From Pseudomonadota bacterium (GTDB lineage: Bacteria > Pseudomonadota > Alphaproteobacteria > Rhizobiales > Beijerinckiaceae): a stretch of DNA of 7,452 nucleotides. Position 1 is the stretch's first letter, and each line of letters begins with the position of its first letter. The position numbers were made by a program, and so were the translations under genes. The notes beneath the pieces are model-generated. The model saw nothing but the letters and a program-made list of their open reading frames with translations. It made no database searches and was not told the origin of the DNA. Shown piece after piece: positions 1-6,597 of the stretch. The stretch lies in assembly GCA_023452965.1 (NCBI GenBank), contig JAEXUU010000258.1, positions 1-7,452 on the forward strand, written 5' to 3'.

Positions 1-1433
1 TGCTGGACCAGCTTCACGCCGGAGCGGACCTGCTCGCTCGAATTGCCGATCAGCTCCTTGATCCCGTTGGCGGATTCGCTCGAACGCTTGGCCAGCGCCC
101 GGACCTCAGACGCGACCACGGCAAAGCCCCGGCCGGCATCACCGGCGCGGGCCGCCTCGACGGCGGCATTGAGCGCGAGCAGATTGGTCTGGAACGAGAT
201 CTCGTCGATCATCGAGATGATGTCGGCGATCGCGGTCGAGGCCTGCTCGATCCGGCCCATCGCCGTGACCGCATCGGCGACGATGGCGCCGCCGCGCGAG
301 GCCACGGTCTTGGCCTCGTCGCCCAGCGCCGCCGCCTGCCGCGAAATGCCGGCGCTGGTCTTGATCGAGGCCCCGAGCTCCTCGGTGGTCGCCGCGGTCT
401 GCTGCAGGCTCGACGCCTGCGCCTCGGTCCGCTCGGCGAGGTTGACGCTCTCCGAGGCGATCCGGTCGGCAGCGGCCGCGACCTTTCCGGAAATCCCGCC
501 GACAGCGCCGATCACCTGCGCCATGTTGTCGAGGAGTTCGTTGATGCCGTTGCAGAGATCGGCGACCTCGCCCTCCTTGCCAGCCATCGGGATGCGCTGG
601 GTCAGGTCGCGGTCCTTCGCCCGGCCGATCACGCCCTGCGCCTCCGCCACCGCCTGGGCGAGCTGGCGCGCCGCCTTCTGCTCGCTGATGTCGGTGGCGT
701 ATTTCACCACCTTGGTCGGCTGCCCCTTGGCGTCGAAGATCGGATTGTAGCTCGCCTGGATCCAGACCTCCCTGCCGCCCTTGCCAAGGCGCAGATACTG
801 GCCGGCATCGTATTCGCCGCGGCCGAGCTTCTGCCAGAAGGCGCGATACTCCGGCGAGCTGCGATAGGCCGGCTCGCAGAACATGCCGTGATGCTGGCCC
901 TTGATCTCGGCGAGCGAATAGCCGGTGACGGCGAGGAAGTTCTCATTGGCGTCGAGGATCGTGCCGTCGAGCGAGAACTCGATCACCGCCATCGCCTTGC
1001 GGATCGCCCCGAGCTGCCCGGCCATGTCGGCCTCGCGGTTCTTCTGCGCGGTGATCACAGTCGCGAACTTGATCACCTTCACCGGCCTACCGCCGGTATC
1101 GAGGACCGGGTTGTAGCTTGCCTCGATCCAGAGTTCGCTGCCATCGGCCGCCATCCGCAGGAATTGACTGGCCTGGTATTCGCCGCGCGCCAGCTTCGCC
1201 CAGAACTCCCTGTAGTCGGCGCTGGCCGCCTCCTCCTTCGTCACGAACATGCTGTGGTGGCGTCCGCGCACCTGCTCCAGCGTGTATCCGACCGCCGCAA
1301 GGAAGTTCTCGTTGGCGTCGAGAATGGTTCCGTCCAGCTTGAATGAAATCACCGCCATCGAGCGGCTGAGCGCCGCCATCTCACCTTCGAGCTCGCGGCG
1401 CGAAGCGGCGCCCGCAAATGGATTTAGCCGCAT
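1..1433 (-). CDS. Soluble PAS-PAS-HAMP methyl-accepting chemotaxis protein, C-terminus cut by the window edge
   Basis: A chemoreceptor that should signal through CheW and CheA. The frame stays open to base 1, giving 477 residues without a stop. In order it has PAS 1 (about 26-131), PAS 2 (about 148-253), a HAMP-like stretch (about 255-305, with DLTQRI and [10 protein letters not shown]) and the MCP signalling domain from about 306. The hairpin tip at about 411-450 carries the family core [17 protein letters not shown] followed by [15 protein letters not shown]. There is no signal peptide or hydrophobic segment, so the receptor is probably cytoplasmic and senses an internal cue, perhaps redox or a small ligand. 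The ATG at 1433 is preceded by AAGGGG with a 6-nt spacer, and no in-frame ATG lies just upstream. The layout resembles Pseudomonas BdlA (PAS-PAS-MCP), but ligand and output are unknown. Family assignment is firm; the stimulus is not. Confidence 0.96.
   Translation of the reverse strand, partial: MRLNPFAGAASRRELEGEMAALSRSMAVISFKLDGTILDANENFLAAVGYTLEQVRGRHHSMFVTKEEAASADYREFWAKLARGEYQASQFLRMAADGSELWIEASYNPVLDTGGRPVKVIKFATVITAQKNREADMAGQLGAIRKAMAVIEFSLDGTILDANENFLAVTGYSLAEIKGQHHGMFCEPAYRSSPEYRAFWQKLGRGEYDAGQYLRLGKGGREVWIQASYNPIFDAKGQPTKVVKYATDISEQKAARQLAQAVAEAQGVIGRAKDRDLTQRIPMAGKEGEVADLCNGINELLDNMAQVIGAVGGISGKVAAAADRIASESVNLAERTEAQASSLQQTAATTEELGASIKTSAGISRQAAALGDEAKTVASRGGAIVADAVTAMGRIEQASTAIADIISMIDEISFQTNLLALNAAVEAARAGDAGRGFAVVASEVRALAKRSSESANGIKELIGNSSEQVRSGVKLVQ
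675..1358 (-). repeat. Tandem PAS-domain duplication inside the chemoreceptor gene (period 366 bp)
   Basis: Residues 26-131 and 148-253 of the chemoreceptor align without a gap over 106 positions. By hand count, 62 are identical. Shared blocks include [14 protein letters not shown], FWxKLxRGEY and ASYNP. The copies lie exactly 122 codons apart, and DNA words repeat at the same spacing, for example TATTCGCCGCG at 811 and 1177. This is an internal duplication of a sensor module, not a mobile element. The copies differ most just after the HHxMF motif, at about 64-73 of copy 1 and 186-195 of copy 2. Confidence 0.9.
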
Positions 1434-1576
1434 GCCCGTCCCCTTGCATTCAGCACCGCGGACCCCGATCCGCGAAAATAGAGGATAGACGACGACGGTT
1501 TACGGGCAGCTAAGGGACTCGGAAATCAACGCAATAACCAAATCGTGATCGAACAAATACTTCGGAATGCAAAGTA

Positions 1577-1585
1577 AATATAACA
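1577..1585 (-). promoter_or_regulatory. Possible extended -10 promoter element for the chemoreceptor gene
   Basis: Read on the minus strand this is TGTTATATT, a TGn extension followed by TATATT, five of six matches to the sigma-70 -10 consensus. It sits in the AT-rich gap and would give a leader of about 135 nt before the chemoreceptor ATG. No good -35 hexamer is found 16-18 nt upstream. AT-rich sequence gives such matches by chance, so this is only a candidate. Confidence 0.22.
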
Positions 1586-1706
1586 CCAAACGCAAACCGA
1601 GACGAAACCAACTATAAAATACAACGAGACTTCACCGCACCGCTGACATGGTCGCTATAAAGACAATCGCGCATCAAGCGAGAGAATTGCAGATTTTAAA
1701 GACTTT

Positions 1707-1728
1707 AAACAACACGCAAACATGCGTG
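1707..1728 (-). terminator. Candidate intrinsic terminator downstream of the CinA-like gene
   Basis: On the minus strand CACGCA and TGCGTG form a perfect 6-bp stem around the 4-nt loop TGTT, followed by the T-rich tail TTGTTT. It lies about 92 nt past the stop codon of the CinA-like gene, in the right orientation to end its transcript and shield the chemoreceptor promoter. The stem is short and the tail is interrupted by one G. The inverted repeat could instead be a protein-binding site. Confidence 0.45.
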
Positions 1729-1820
1729 CCAACCGACACAAGATCGCCTTATACGTTAACGGGGGAGACCATTCCCCTGCGCAACCGGCAACTGTTCCGG
1801 CCTGCGTCGTTCGCGGGAGT

Positions 1821-2585
1821 TCAGCCCTTCAGCCGGGCGCGCTCCGTCTCGACCATCGCCTGTACCGCCGCGACAGCCTGCATCAACTTTTCCGGATCGC
1901 GCGAGCGCACGACGAGATTGGTGTCGGGCCCGGTCTCCGACCAGAACGGATAGGAGCCGATCGTGGTATCGGGATGGGCGGCGGCGATCGCCGCGAGCGG
2001 CGTTCCGATATCGCCCTCGCGCAGCCCGGCGCGCACCGTCTCGGAGAGGATCTTGACGCCGGTCTTCAGGGTCGGCGCGACGACGTCGAGCATCGCTTGC
2101 ATGATCGCCGGCACCCCGGCCATGACATGGACATTGCCGATGCGGAAGCCCGGTGCCTTCGACACCGAATTGGCGATCAGGTCGGCCCCGGCGGGGATGC
2201 GCGTCATCCGCATCCGGGCCTCGTTGAGCTGGTCGGGCGGGAACCGTTCGGACAGCATGGCGACGGCGCGCGGGTCGTAGTCGATCGAAACCCCGAAGGC
2301 GCAGGCGACGGCGTCGGCCGTGATGTCGTCATGCGTCGGGCCGATGCCGCCGGTGGTGAAGACATAGGTATAGCGCGCGCGGATCGCGTTCAGCGCCGAG
2401 ACGATCTCGTCCATAAGGTCCGGCACGACCCGGACCTCGCGCAGCTCGATGCCGATATTGGTCAGGAATTCGGCGATGTAGCCGATGTTCTTGTCCTTGG
2501 TGCGCCCCGACAGGATCTCGTCGCCGATGACCAGGATCGCGGCGGTGACCGGTGGCTCGAAAGCCTTGTTCGATGGCGCGCTCAT
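1821..2585 (-). CDS. CinA N-terminal-domain protein (COG1058, MoaB/MogA-like molybdopterin-binding fold)
   Basis: 254 residues forming one MoaB/MogA-like domain as found at the N-terminus of CinA. Motifs seen: IGDEILSGRTKD at 20-31, the family signature TTGGIGPTHDD at 77-87, and the conserved VHVMAGVP at 152-159. In studied CinA proteins this domain hydrolyses pyrophosphate bonds such as that of ADP-ribose, and related domains occur in FAD synthases. The second CinA domain, the NMN deamidase PncC of roughly 160 residues, is absent. Such short stand-alone forms are common in alphaproteobacteria and are often annotated as competence/damage-inducible protein A or molybdopterin-binding protein. 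The ATG at 2585 has AAGGAG six nt upstream, so the start is well supported. It lies 121 bp downstream of the methyltransferase on the same strand and could be co-transcribed. The exact substrate is unknown. Confidence 0.93.
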   Translation of the reverse strand: MSAPSNKAFEPPVTAAILVIGDEILSGRTKDKNIGYIAEFLTNIGIELREVRVVPDLMDEIVSALNAIRARYTYVFTTGGIGPTHDDITADAVACAFGVSIDYDPRAVAMLSERFPPDQLNEARMRMTRIPAGADLIANSVSKAPGFRIGNVHVMAGVPAIMQAMLDVVAPTLKTGVKILSETVRAGLREGDIGTPLAAIAAAHPDTTIGSYPFWSETGPDTNLVVRSRDPEKLMQAVAAVQAMVETERARLKG

Positions 2586-2706
2586 GGCAGACTCCTTCAG
2601 TATCGAAGCGGAGAATGGCGCCGCCTGCGCGGCAATGAGCTAAGCGCCTTGCGCCCGGCCACTCAAGCGCCGTTCGGGACGGAACCGCCATGCGCGGAAA
2701 GGTGGA

Positions 2707-3558
2707 TCAGGACGTCTTGCGCTCGTAGACGAGGTTGAGCCGGGTCTGGGCCAGCAGGCGGTACCCCTTGGCCTCCAGCAGGGCGGGAAGATCGACCTGC
2801 CAGCGGGCACGCGAATCCTCGATGATGATGAAGCCGGGCCAAAGCGCCTCGGGCGCATCCCGCAGGAACGGCTCGAGGATCAGGTCCTCGGCGCCCTCGA
2901 CATCGAGCTTGATCGCATCGAGCTTCTCATAGCCCTCGCTCTGCATCAGCGCGAGCAGCGTCGTCGCCGGCACGCGCACCGAGGTCGAGGTGCTGGAGCG
3001 CAGGAGACGAACGCTCGATTCCCCCTTGTTGGCGGGATCGAGGAAGAGCGTCAGCTCGCCCGGCTTGTCGGCAAGCGCGCAGGCCACCGCCTTGACCGTG
3101 CCGAACGGATTGCGGGCGATGTTGTAGGTCAGCCGTGCGAAGATCTCCGGCTGCGGCTCGACGGCGAGGATGCGGGCCCGGCGCCCTGCCCTGGCGGCGA
3201 CGAACAGCGAATAGGCCCCGATATTGGCCCCGATATCGATAAAGCAGAACCCCTCGCCGATCCGCGCCGCGAGCAGTTCGCGCTCCTGCGCATCGAAATA
3301 TTGCGGCGTGAACAGCACGCGCTTCTCGCAGACATTGCCGTCCGGATAGAGGCGCATCTGGGCGCCCAGCGCCTCGATGTCGACCGGCCGCCCCTTCAGG
3401 GTCCTGAGGCCGAGCCGGCGCAGCGCGAAGGCGAACTTGCGCCCGAGAAAGGAGCCGGAGGCGCGGCGGGTGCGCGCGATGATCCGCGCAACCAGCCCCT
3501 GCGGCGCAAAGGTTCCGTAGGGCTGTTCCTCGCCCGACTGAATGTCATTAATTGCCAT
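2707..3558 (-). CDS. FkbM family SAM-dependent methyltransferase
   Basis: A 283-residue Rossmann-fold methyltransferase. Motif I is FIDIGANIGAYS at 106-117, the acidic end of strand 2 is AVEPQPEIF at 132-140, and the FkbM hallmark IKLDVEGAED is at 216-225. FkbM enzymes usually O-methylate sugars or natural products; the substrate here cannot be read from sequence. The basic N-terminus (about 22-58) has no signal peptide. The start is uncertain. The ATG at 3558 lacks a clear Shine-Dalgarno; an ATG at 3597 and a TTG at 3639 are in frame upstream, but their extra residues look like read-through of intergenic DNA. It is divergent from map with 112 bp between them. The stop is at 2707-2709. No glycan or polyketide genes are nearby to suggest a pathway. 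From memory, Rhizobiales often carry sfsA at this place, so this may be a substitution. Confidence 0.9.
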   Translation of the reverse strand: MAINDIQSGEEQPYGTFAPQGLVARIIARTRRASGSFLGRKFAFALRRLGLRTLKGRPVDIEALGAQMRLYPDGNVCEKRVLFTPQYFDAQERELLAARIGEGFCFIDIGANIGAYSLFVAARAGRRARILAVEPQPEIFARLTYNIARNPFGTVKAVACALADKPGELTLFLDPANKGESSVRLLRSSTSTSVRVPATTLLALMQSEGYEKLDAIKLDVEGAEDLILEPFLRDAPEALWPGFIIIEDSRARWQVDLPALLEAKGYRLLAQTRLNLVYERKTS

Positions 3559-3617
3559 TGGCGCGCTGTACACGGCAAACCCGCCTGGCGCCAGCATTAC
3601 CGCGGCGACCCGCCAGC

Positions 3618-3645
3618 TTGCACCCTTGGCCAAACCCAATAGATA
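3618..3645 (+). promoter_or_regulatory. map: Possible sigma-70-type promoter for map
   Basis: TTGCAC at 3618-3623 (four of six matches to TTGACA) is followed after 16 bp by TAGATA at 3640-3645, a poor -10. It sits 26 bp before the map start in the only non-coding DNA available. On the opposite strand an exact TTGACA occurs at 3655-3650 facing the methyltransferase, but no good -10 follows it. Both are weak, chance-level candidates. Confidence 0.25.
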
Positions 3646-3670
3646 AGGGTGTCAAGGAGCCCCTTTCGAC

Positions 3671-4492
3671 ATGACCCTCGATGAATCGATCGCGCGCGTG
3701 AGACGCGAAGCCGCCATCAAGCTGCACGGCGCCGAGGCCTTTCACGGCATGCGCAAGGCCGGGCGCCTGGTCGCGCAGGGCCTCGACATGCTGGCCGACG
3801 AGGTCCGGCCCGGCGTGACGACGCAGCGCCTCGACGACCTCGCCTTCCAGTTCGCCATGGACAACGGCGCCTATCCGGCGACCTTGTTCTATCGCGGCTA
3901 CACCAAGTCGATCTGCACCTCGATCAACCACGTCGTCTGTCACGGCATTCCCGACGACAAGCCGTTGCGCGAAGGCGACATCGTCAACATCGACTACACG
4001 CTGATCCTCGATGGCTGGCACGGCGATTCCAGCCGGATGTTCGGGGTCGGCGATATCCCGCGCAAGGCCGAGCGGCTGATCGAGATCACCTATGAGAGCC
4101 TGCTGCGCGGCATCGCGGCCGTGCGCCCCGGCGCGACCACCGGCGACATCGGCTACGCCATCCAGCGCTATGCCGAGGGCGAGCGCTGCTCGGTGGTCCG
4201 CGACTTCTGCGGCCATGGCCTCGGCGAGGTCTTCCACGACGCGCCGAACATCCTGCACTATGGCAGCCCCGGCGAAGGCGCCGAGCTGAAGCCCGGCATG
4301 CTCTTCACCATCGAGCCGATGATCAATCTCGGCAAGGCGAGCGTGAAGGTGCTCTCCGATGGCTGGACCGCCGTGACGCGCGACCGCTCGCTCTCGGCCC
4401 AGTTCGAGCACACGGTCGGCGTCACCGACGATGGCTGCGAGATTTTCACGCTCTCGCCGGCCGGCCGCGACAACCCGCTCGCGCCGCGATAG
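3671..4492 (+). CDS. map: Type I methionine aminopeptidase
   Basis: Removes the initiator methionine from nascent proteins in the cytoplasm. At 273 residues it is close to the usual type I length, with no zinc-finger extension. All catalytic positions of the E. coli enzyme are visible. The five metal ligands are D108 (NIDYT), D119 (GDSSRMF), H182 (CGHGLGE), E215 (TIEPM) and E246 (QFEHT). The two active-site histidines are H91 (VCHGIP) and H189 (FHDAP). The ATG at 3671 follows AAGGAG at 3654-3659 with an 11-nt spacer, slightly long but acceptable, and there is no better in-frame start. It is transcribed away from the methyltransferase and towards the SGNH hydrolase, which faces it. It is expected to be an essential or near-essential housekeeping gene. 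Confidence 0.98.
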   Translation: MTLDESIARVRREAAIKLHGAEAFHGMRKAGRLVAQGLDMLADEVRPGVTTQRLDDLAFQFAMDNGAYPATLFYRGYTKSICTSINHVVCHGIPDDKPLREGDIVNIDYTLILDGWHGDSSRMFGVGDIPRKAERLIEITYESLLRGIAAVRPGATTGDIGYAIQRYAEGERCSVVRDFCGHGLGEVFHDAPNILHYGSPGEGAELKPGMLFTIEPMINLGKASVKVLSDGWTAVTRDRSLSAQFEHTVGVTDDGCEIFTLSPAGRDNPLAPR

Positions 4493-4505
4493 CGCCCAGG
4501 GGCGC
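4492..4505. repeat. Small GC-rich hairpin at the end of map
   Basis: GCGCC and GGCGC form a 5-bp stem around CAGG, beginning at the last base of the map stop codon. It lies directly before the stronger hairpin at 4507-4527 and may add to the end signal. It is short, and such stems are frequent in GC-rich DNA. Confidence 0.3.
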
Positions 4506-4506
4506 G

Positions 4507-4527
4507 GTCCGGCCGCATTGGCCGGAC
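4507..4527. terminator. Hairpin between the convergent map and SGNH hydrolase genes, candidate bidirectional terminator
   Basis: GTCCGGCC and GGCCGGAC form a perfect 8-bp stem with the 5-nt loop GCATT. It fills the centre of the 41-bp gap between two stop codons that face each other, the usual place for a shared terminator. No T-tract follows on either strand, so it is not a textbook intrinsic terminator; it may act with Rho or protect 3' ends. Confidence 0.6.
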
Positions 4528-4533
4528 GCTCGG

Positions 4534-5523
4534 CTACAGCCCCAGCGTCGTCTCGAAGGTGCGCGCGAACCGTTTCGTCGCGACCTCGCGCGCATGCAGC
4601 TCGTCGTACCATTCGTCGGGTTTCACCGCCTTGCGCAGGTCGACATAGACGATGGCGCCGTTCGAGGTGTCGGCGAACTGCTTCAGCCTGATATTGAAGG
4701 CGTCGAGCATGACCTTGACGATTGCCCGGCAAAGATCGGCCTTGTGGACGGGATCGAGCCCCAGGAACTCCTCCATGGTCCGGCCGAGCCAGGCGCCGTT
4801 CTTCTGCGGCAGAACGCAGGCATAGCCATGGACCACAAGCTTGGTCGCGGGCGAGGTCCGTTTCACGATCGTGGCGATCTTGCGGTAGAGCGCCATGACG
4901 CGGTCGAGCGCGTCGACGAAGGCGTCCTTGACGTACCAGGCCGCATCGCCCGGCGCGGGATGGCCGACATCGTATTGCCGGACGAAGTCCTGGATGCGGC
5001 GGCCGCCGACGATGTCGTTGCCGCCGCCCGAGAACAGGAAATGCTTGAAGGCCTTCGTCTTCAGCGGCTCGACGAACTGGGCTGACGCGACCATGTCCTC
5101 GAGCGTGTCGCCCCATTGCGCGAGCGTGACGATCTTGTGCCGTTCGCCGAGGAAATCGACCAGGGTCCGCGGATAGACCAGCGGCAGGTCGAACCACGAA
5201 TCGCCCTCGGCCAGGATGGTCGCGCCGGCCGCGGCGGCCGCCACCGCGCCCTTCGGCGTCGTCGCCTTGTGCGCGAAGGCGCCGGCGGTCGCGGCCCGCA
5301 GCGGGTCGAGAATGTCGATATCGCGCGCCAACGCGGTCGCTATGGCATTGGCGGATTGCGCGAGGCCGGCGGTGTCGACGGTCCGGCTGTTCAGCTTGAG
5401 CCCCGGCAGGAAAGGCGAGCCCGCCGCAGGGTCGATGACGAAATAGCGCTTGGCCTCCTCGCGAGAGAGCTCGCCATTCTGGACCTGCGCAACGAGACGC
5501 GACAGCAGAAGCTTCCTTGCCAT
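4534..5523 (-). CDS. SGNH/GDSL-type hydrolase, uncharacterised
   Basis: 329 residues carrying the SGNH blocks in order: block I GDSWFDLP at 107-114 with S109 as likely nucleophile; block II glycine at QWGDT (G138); block [12 protein letters not shown] at 166-174 with N169; and the final DELH at 307-310, matching the catalytic DxxH. Such enzymes are serine esterases, lipases or carbohydrate deacetylases; the substrate cannot be told. Residues 1-103, before block I, match nothing I recognise. They lack a signal peptide, and an alanine-rich run lies at 93-101, so the protein looks cytoplasmic. The ATG at 5523 is chosen because GAGGG lies six nt upstream. A GTG at 5574 would add 17 residues but would abut the radC start. 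It lies between map and radC on the opposite strand, suggesting insertion into an older gene order. Confidence 0.88.
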   Translation of the reverse strand: MARKLLLSRLVAQVQNGELSREEAKRYFVIDPAAGSPFLPGLKLNSRTVDTAGLAQSANAIATALARDIDILDPLRAATAGAFAHKATTPKGAVAAAAAGATILAEGDSWFDLPLVYPRTLVDFLGERHKIVTLAQWGDTLEDMVASAQFVEPLKTKAFKHFLFSGGGNDIVGGRRIQDFVRQYDVGHPAPGDAAWYVKDAFVDALDRVMALYRKIATIVKRTSPATKLVVHGYACVLPQKNGAWLGRTMEEFLGLDPVHKADLCRAIVKVMLDAFNIRLKQFADTSNGAIVYVDLRKAVKPDEWYDELHAREVATKRFARTFETTLGL

Positions 5524-5574
5524 TGCCCGCCCTCTGGTATTGCTTTGGGAAAAGCCAACCAGACGTTGCGTCAC

Positions 5575-6285
5575 GTGTCAAAAAAACTGCAGGACAATAA
5601 AATCGACAATCAGGAGCCGCACCATCTCGGCCATCGCGAGCGGCTGCGCCAGCGCTTCCTCGAAGGCGGCGACGGCGCCTTGCCCGATTACGAGCTGCTC
5701 GAGCTGCTGCTCTTCCGCTCGATCCCGCAGCGCGACGTCAAGCCTCTGGCCAAGCAGCTGATCCAGCATTTCGGCTCCTTCGCCGAGGTGATCGGCGCGC
5801 CGGTCTCGCGGCTAACCGAGGTCAAGGGCATCGGCGAGAGCGTCGCGCTCGATCTCAAGATCGTCGAGGCCGCGCTGAAGCGGGCGATGAAGGGACAGGT
5901 CGCCAAGAAGCCTGTACTGTCCTCCTGGTCTGCGGTGATCGACTATTGCCGGCTCGCCATGGCCTTCGCCGAGCGCGAGCAGTTCCGCATCCTCTTCCTC
6001 GACAAGAAGAACGCGCTGATCGCCGACGAGGTGCAGCAGACCGGCACCGTCGACCATACCCCGGTCTACCCGCGAGAGGTGATGCGCCGGGCGTTGGAAC
6101 TCTCGGCTACGGCCTTGATTTTAGTGCATAATCATCCATCCGGCGACCCGACACCGTCCGGCGCCGACATGCGCATGACCCGCGAGCTGGTCGACATCGC
6201 CAAGCCGCTCGGCATCGCCATCCACGACCACATCATCGTCGGCCGCGACGGCCATGCCAGCTTCAAGGGGCTCGGGCTGATCTGA
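5575..6285 (+). CDS. radC: RadC family JAMM/MPN+ domain protein
   Basis: 236 residues if started at GTG 5575. The N-terminal part holds [10 protein letters not shown] (19-28) and a helix-hairpin-helix segment (about 77-96, [15 protein letters not shown]). The C-terminal JAMM metal-site motif is complete: E152 (ADEVQQTG), H185 and H187 (HNHPSG), S195 and D198 (SGAD). RadC was named for a supposed repair role, but the original E. coli radC102 mutation maps to recG; its true function is unsettled and a metal-dependent hydrolase role is only presumed. The start is inferred: no in-frame ATG lies near the conserved N-terminus, GTG 5575 gives a normal beginning (MSKKLQ), and no convincing Shine-Dalgarno is seen. 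The frame stays open upstream, antisense to the SGNH hydrolase. The first codons are unusually A-rich. The gap to the divergent hydrolase start is only 51 bp. Confidence 0.95.
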   Translation: MSKKLQDNKIDNQEPHHLGHRERLRQRFLEGGDGALPDYELLELLLFRSIPQRDVKPLAKQLIQHFGSFAEVIGAPVSRLTEVKGIGESVALDLKIVEAALKRAMKGQVAKKPVLSSWSAVIDYCRLAMAFAEREQFRILFLDKKNALIADEVQQTGTVDHTPVYPREVMRRALELSATALILVHNHPSGDPTPSGADMRMTRELVDIAKPLGIAIHDHIIVGRDGHASFKGLGLI

Positions 6286-6423
6286 GCACGGCCAGCGGCG
6301 ACCAGAAGCGGCATTCCCCCTGACAAGCCCCTCGGCGCAATCCACCTGCAATCCCGCAGCATGAACTACCGATCCGCAGGCGAACTGCCCGCGGCGAAAC
6401 GAACCGAAACGCGAGGTAACAAG

Positions 6424-6597
6424 ATGGCGAAAGACACCGTGCCGTGCGCCGGCGGGCAGAAGCCGGATTTCTACGGAACGCAATCCGCGTTCGATGTCTT
6501 CACCAATGGCGCAGGCGCGAGGCGCTGCGGCCAAAGGATCGCATTTTCATGTTCGAGATCGAGCAAGAGACCTATTCGGTCGCTCAAACTATTCTAG
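6424..6597 (+). CDS. Possible small ORF (57 aa) overlapping the acetyltransferase start, doubtful
   Basis: ATG at 6424 follows GAGG with a 7-nt spacer, a better ribosome-binding site than the gene downstream has. The peptide begins MAKDTVPCAGGQKPDFYG, has three cysteines and a basic C-terminal half, and resembles no family I know. Its stop at 6597 lies 49 nt inside the acetyltransferase gene, in another frame, so it could act as a leader affecting translation of that gene, be a decayed remnant, or be chance. An in-frame ATG at 6361 would lengthen it to 78 residues but has no ribosome-binding site. The rest of the gap from 6286 to 6423 holds no strong terminator or promoter that I can see. Confidence 0.25.
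   Translation: MAKDTVPCAGGQKPDFYGTQSAFDVFTNGAGARRCGQRIAFSCSRSSKRPIRSLKLF

Larger units (their letters stand above)
1434..1820. other. Long AT-rich non-coding region between the chemoreceptor and the CinA-like gene
   Basis: 387 bp without a credible gene. Bases 1501-1740 are about 57% A+T by hand count, whereas the flanking genes are GC-rich. Both flanking genes read leftward, so this is the 3' side of the CinA-like gene and the 5' side of the chemoreceptor. It holds a hairpin with a T-rich tail at 1707-1728, a weaker 5-bp hairpin at 1762-1777 (GGGGA / TCCCC) next to the palindrome CGTTAACG (1754-1761), and a possible extended -10 element at 1577-1585. Open frames crossing it on the plus strand run into the antisense of the CinA-like gene and have no coding support. 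Confidence 0.7.

Noticed and set aside
43..1346. Plus-strand open frames at 43-750 and 888-1346
   Set aside because: They are antisense shadows of the chemoreceptor gene, whose PAS and MCP motifs are unmistakable on the minus strand.
1762..1777. GGGGA-GACCAT-TCCCC hairpin as the main terminator of the CinA-like gene
   Set aside because: The stem is only 5 bp and no T-tract follows on the minus strand. The hairpin at 1707-1728 is a better candidate.
2586..2706. Small hairpins in the gap between the CinA-like and methyltransferase genes (e.g. GCCGC-CTGC-GCGGC at 2620-2633)
   Set aside because: Stems of 4-5 bp in GC-rich DNA are expected by chance, and no T-tract or promoter pair is present.
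1722..2738. 338-aa plus-strand open frame across the CinA-like gene
   Set aside because: It is antisense to a clear CinA-domain gene. The product is rich in Arg, Asp, Gly and His, as typical shadow frames are.
3559..3639. Longer methyltransferase start at TTG 3639 or ATG 3597
   Set aside because: Neither has a Shine-Dalgarno, and the added residues do not resemble an FkbM N-terminus. The TTG lies next to possible promoter sequence.
5116..5574. N-terminal extension of the radC frame back to 5116
   Set aside because: The frame is open, but the extra ~153 residues lie antisense to the SGNH hydrolase and have shadow-like composition. RadC proteins do not carry such an extension.
3548..5581. 677-aa open frame on the minus strand covering map and the hydrolase region
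   Set aside because: It runs antisense to map, whose catalytic residues are all intact, and out of frame with the SGNH hydrolase. Its composition is that of a GC-rich shadow frame with no recognisable motif.
6395..6410. Short direct repeat CGAAAC at 6395 and 6405
   Set aside because: Two copies of a 6-mer ten bases apart are too weak to call an operator or a repeat element.
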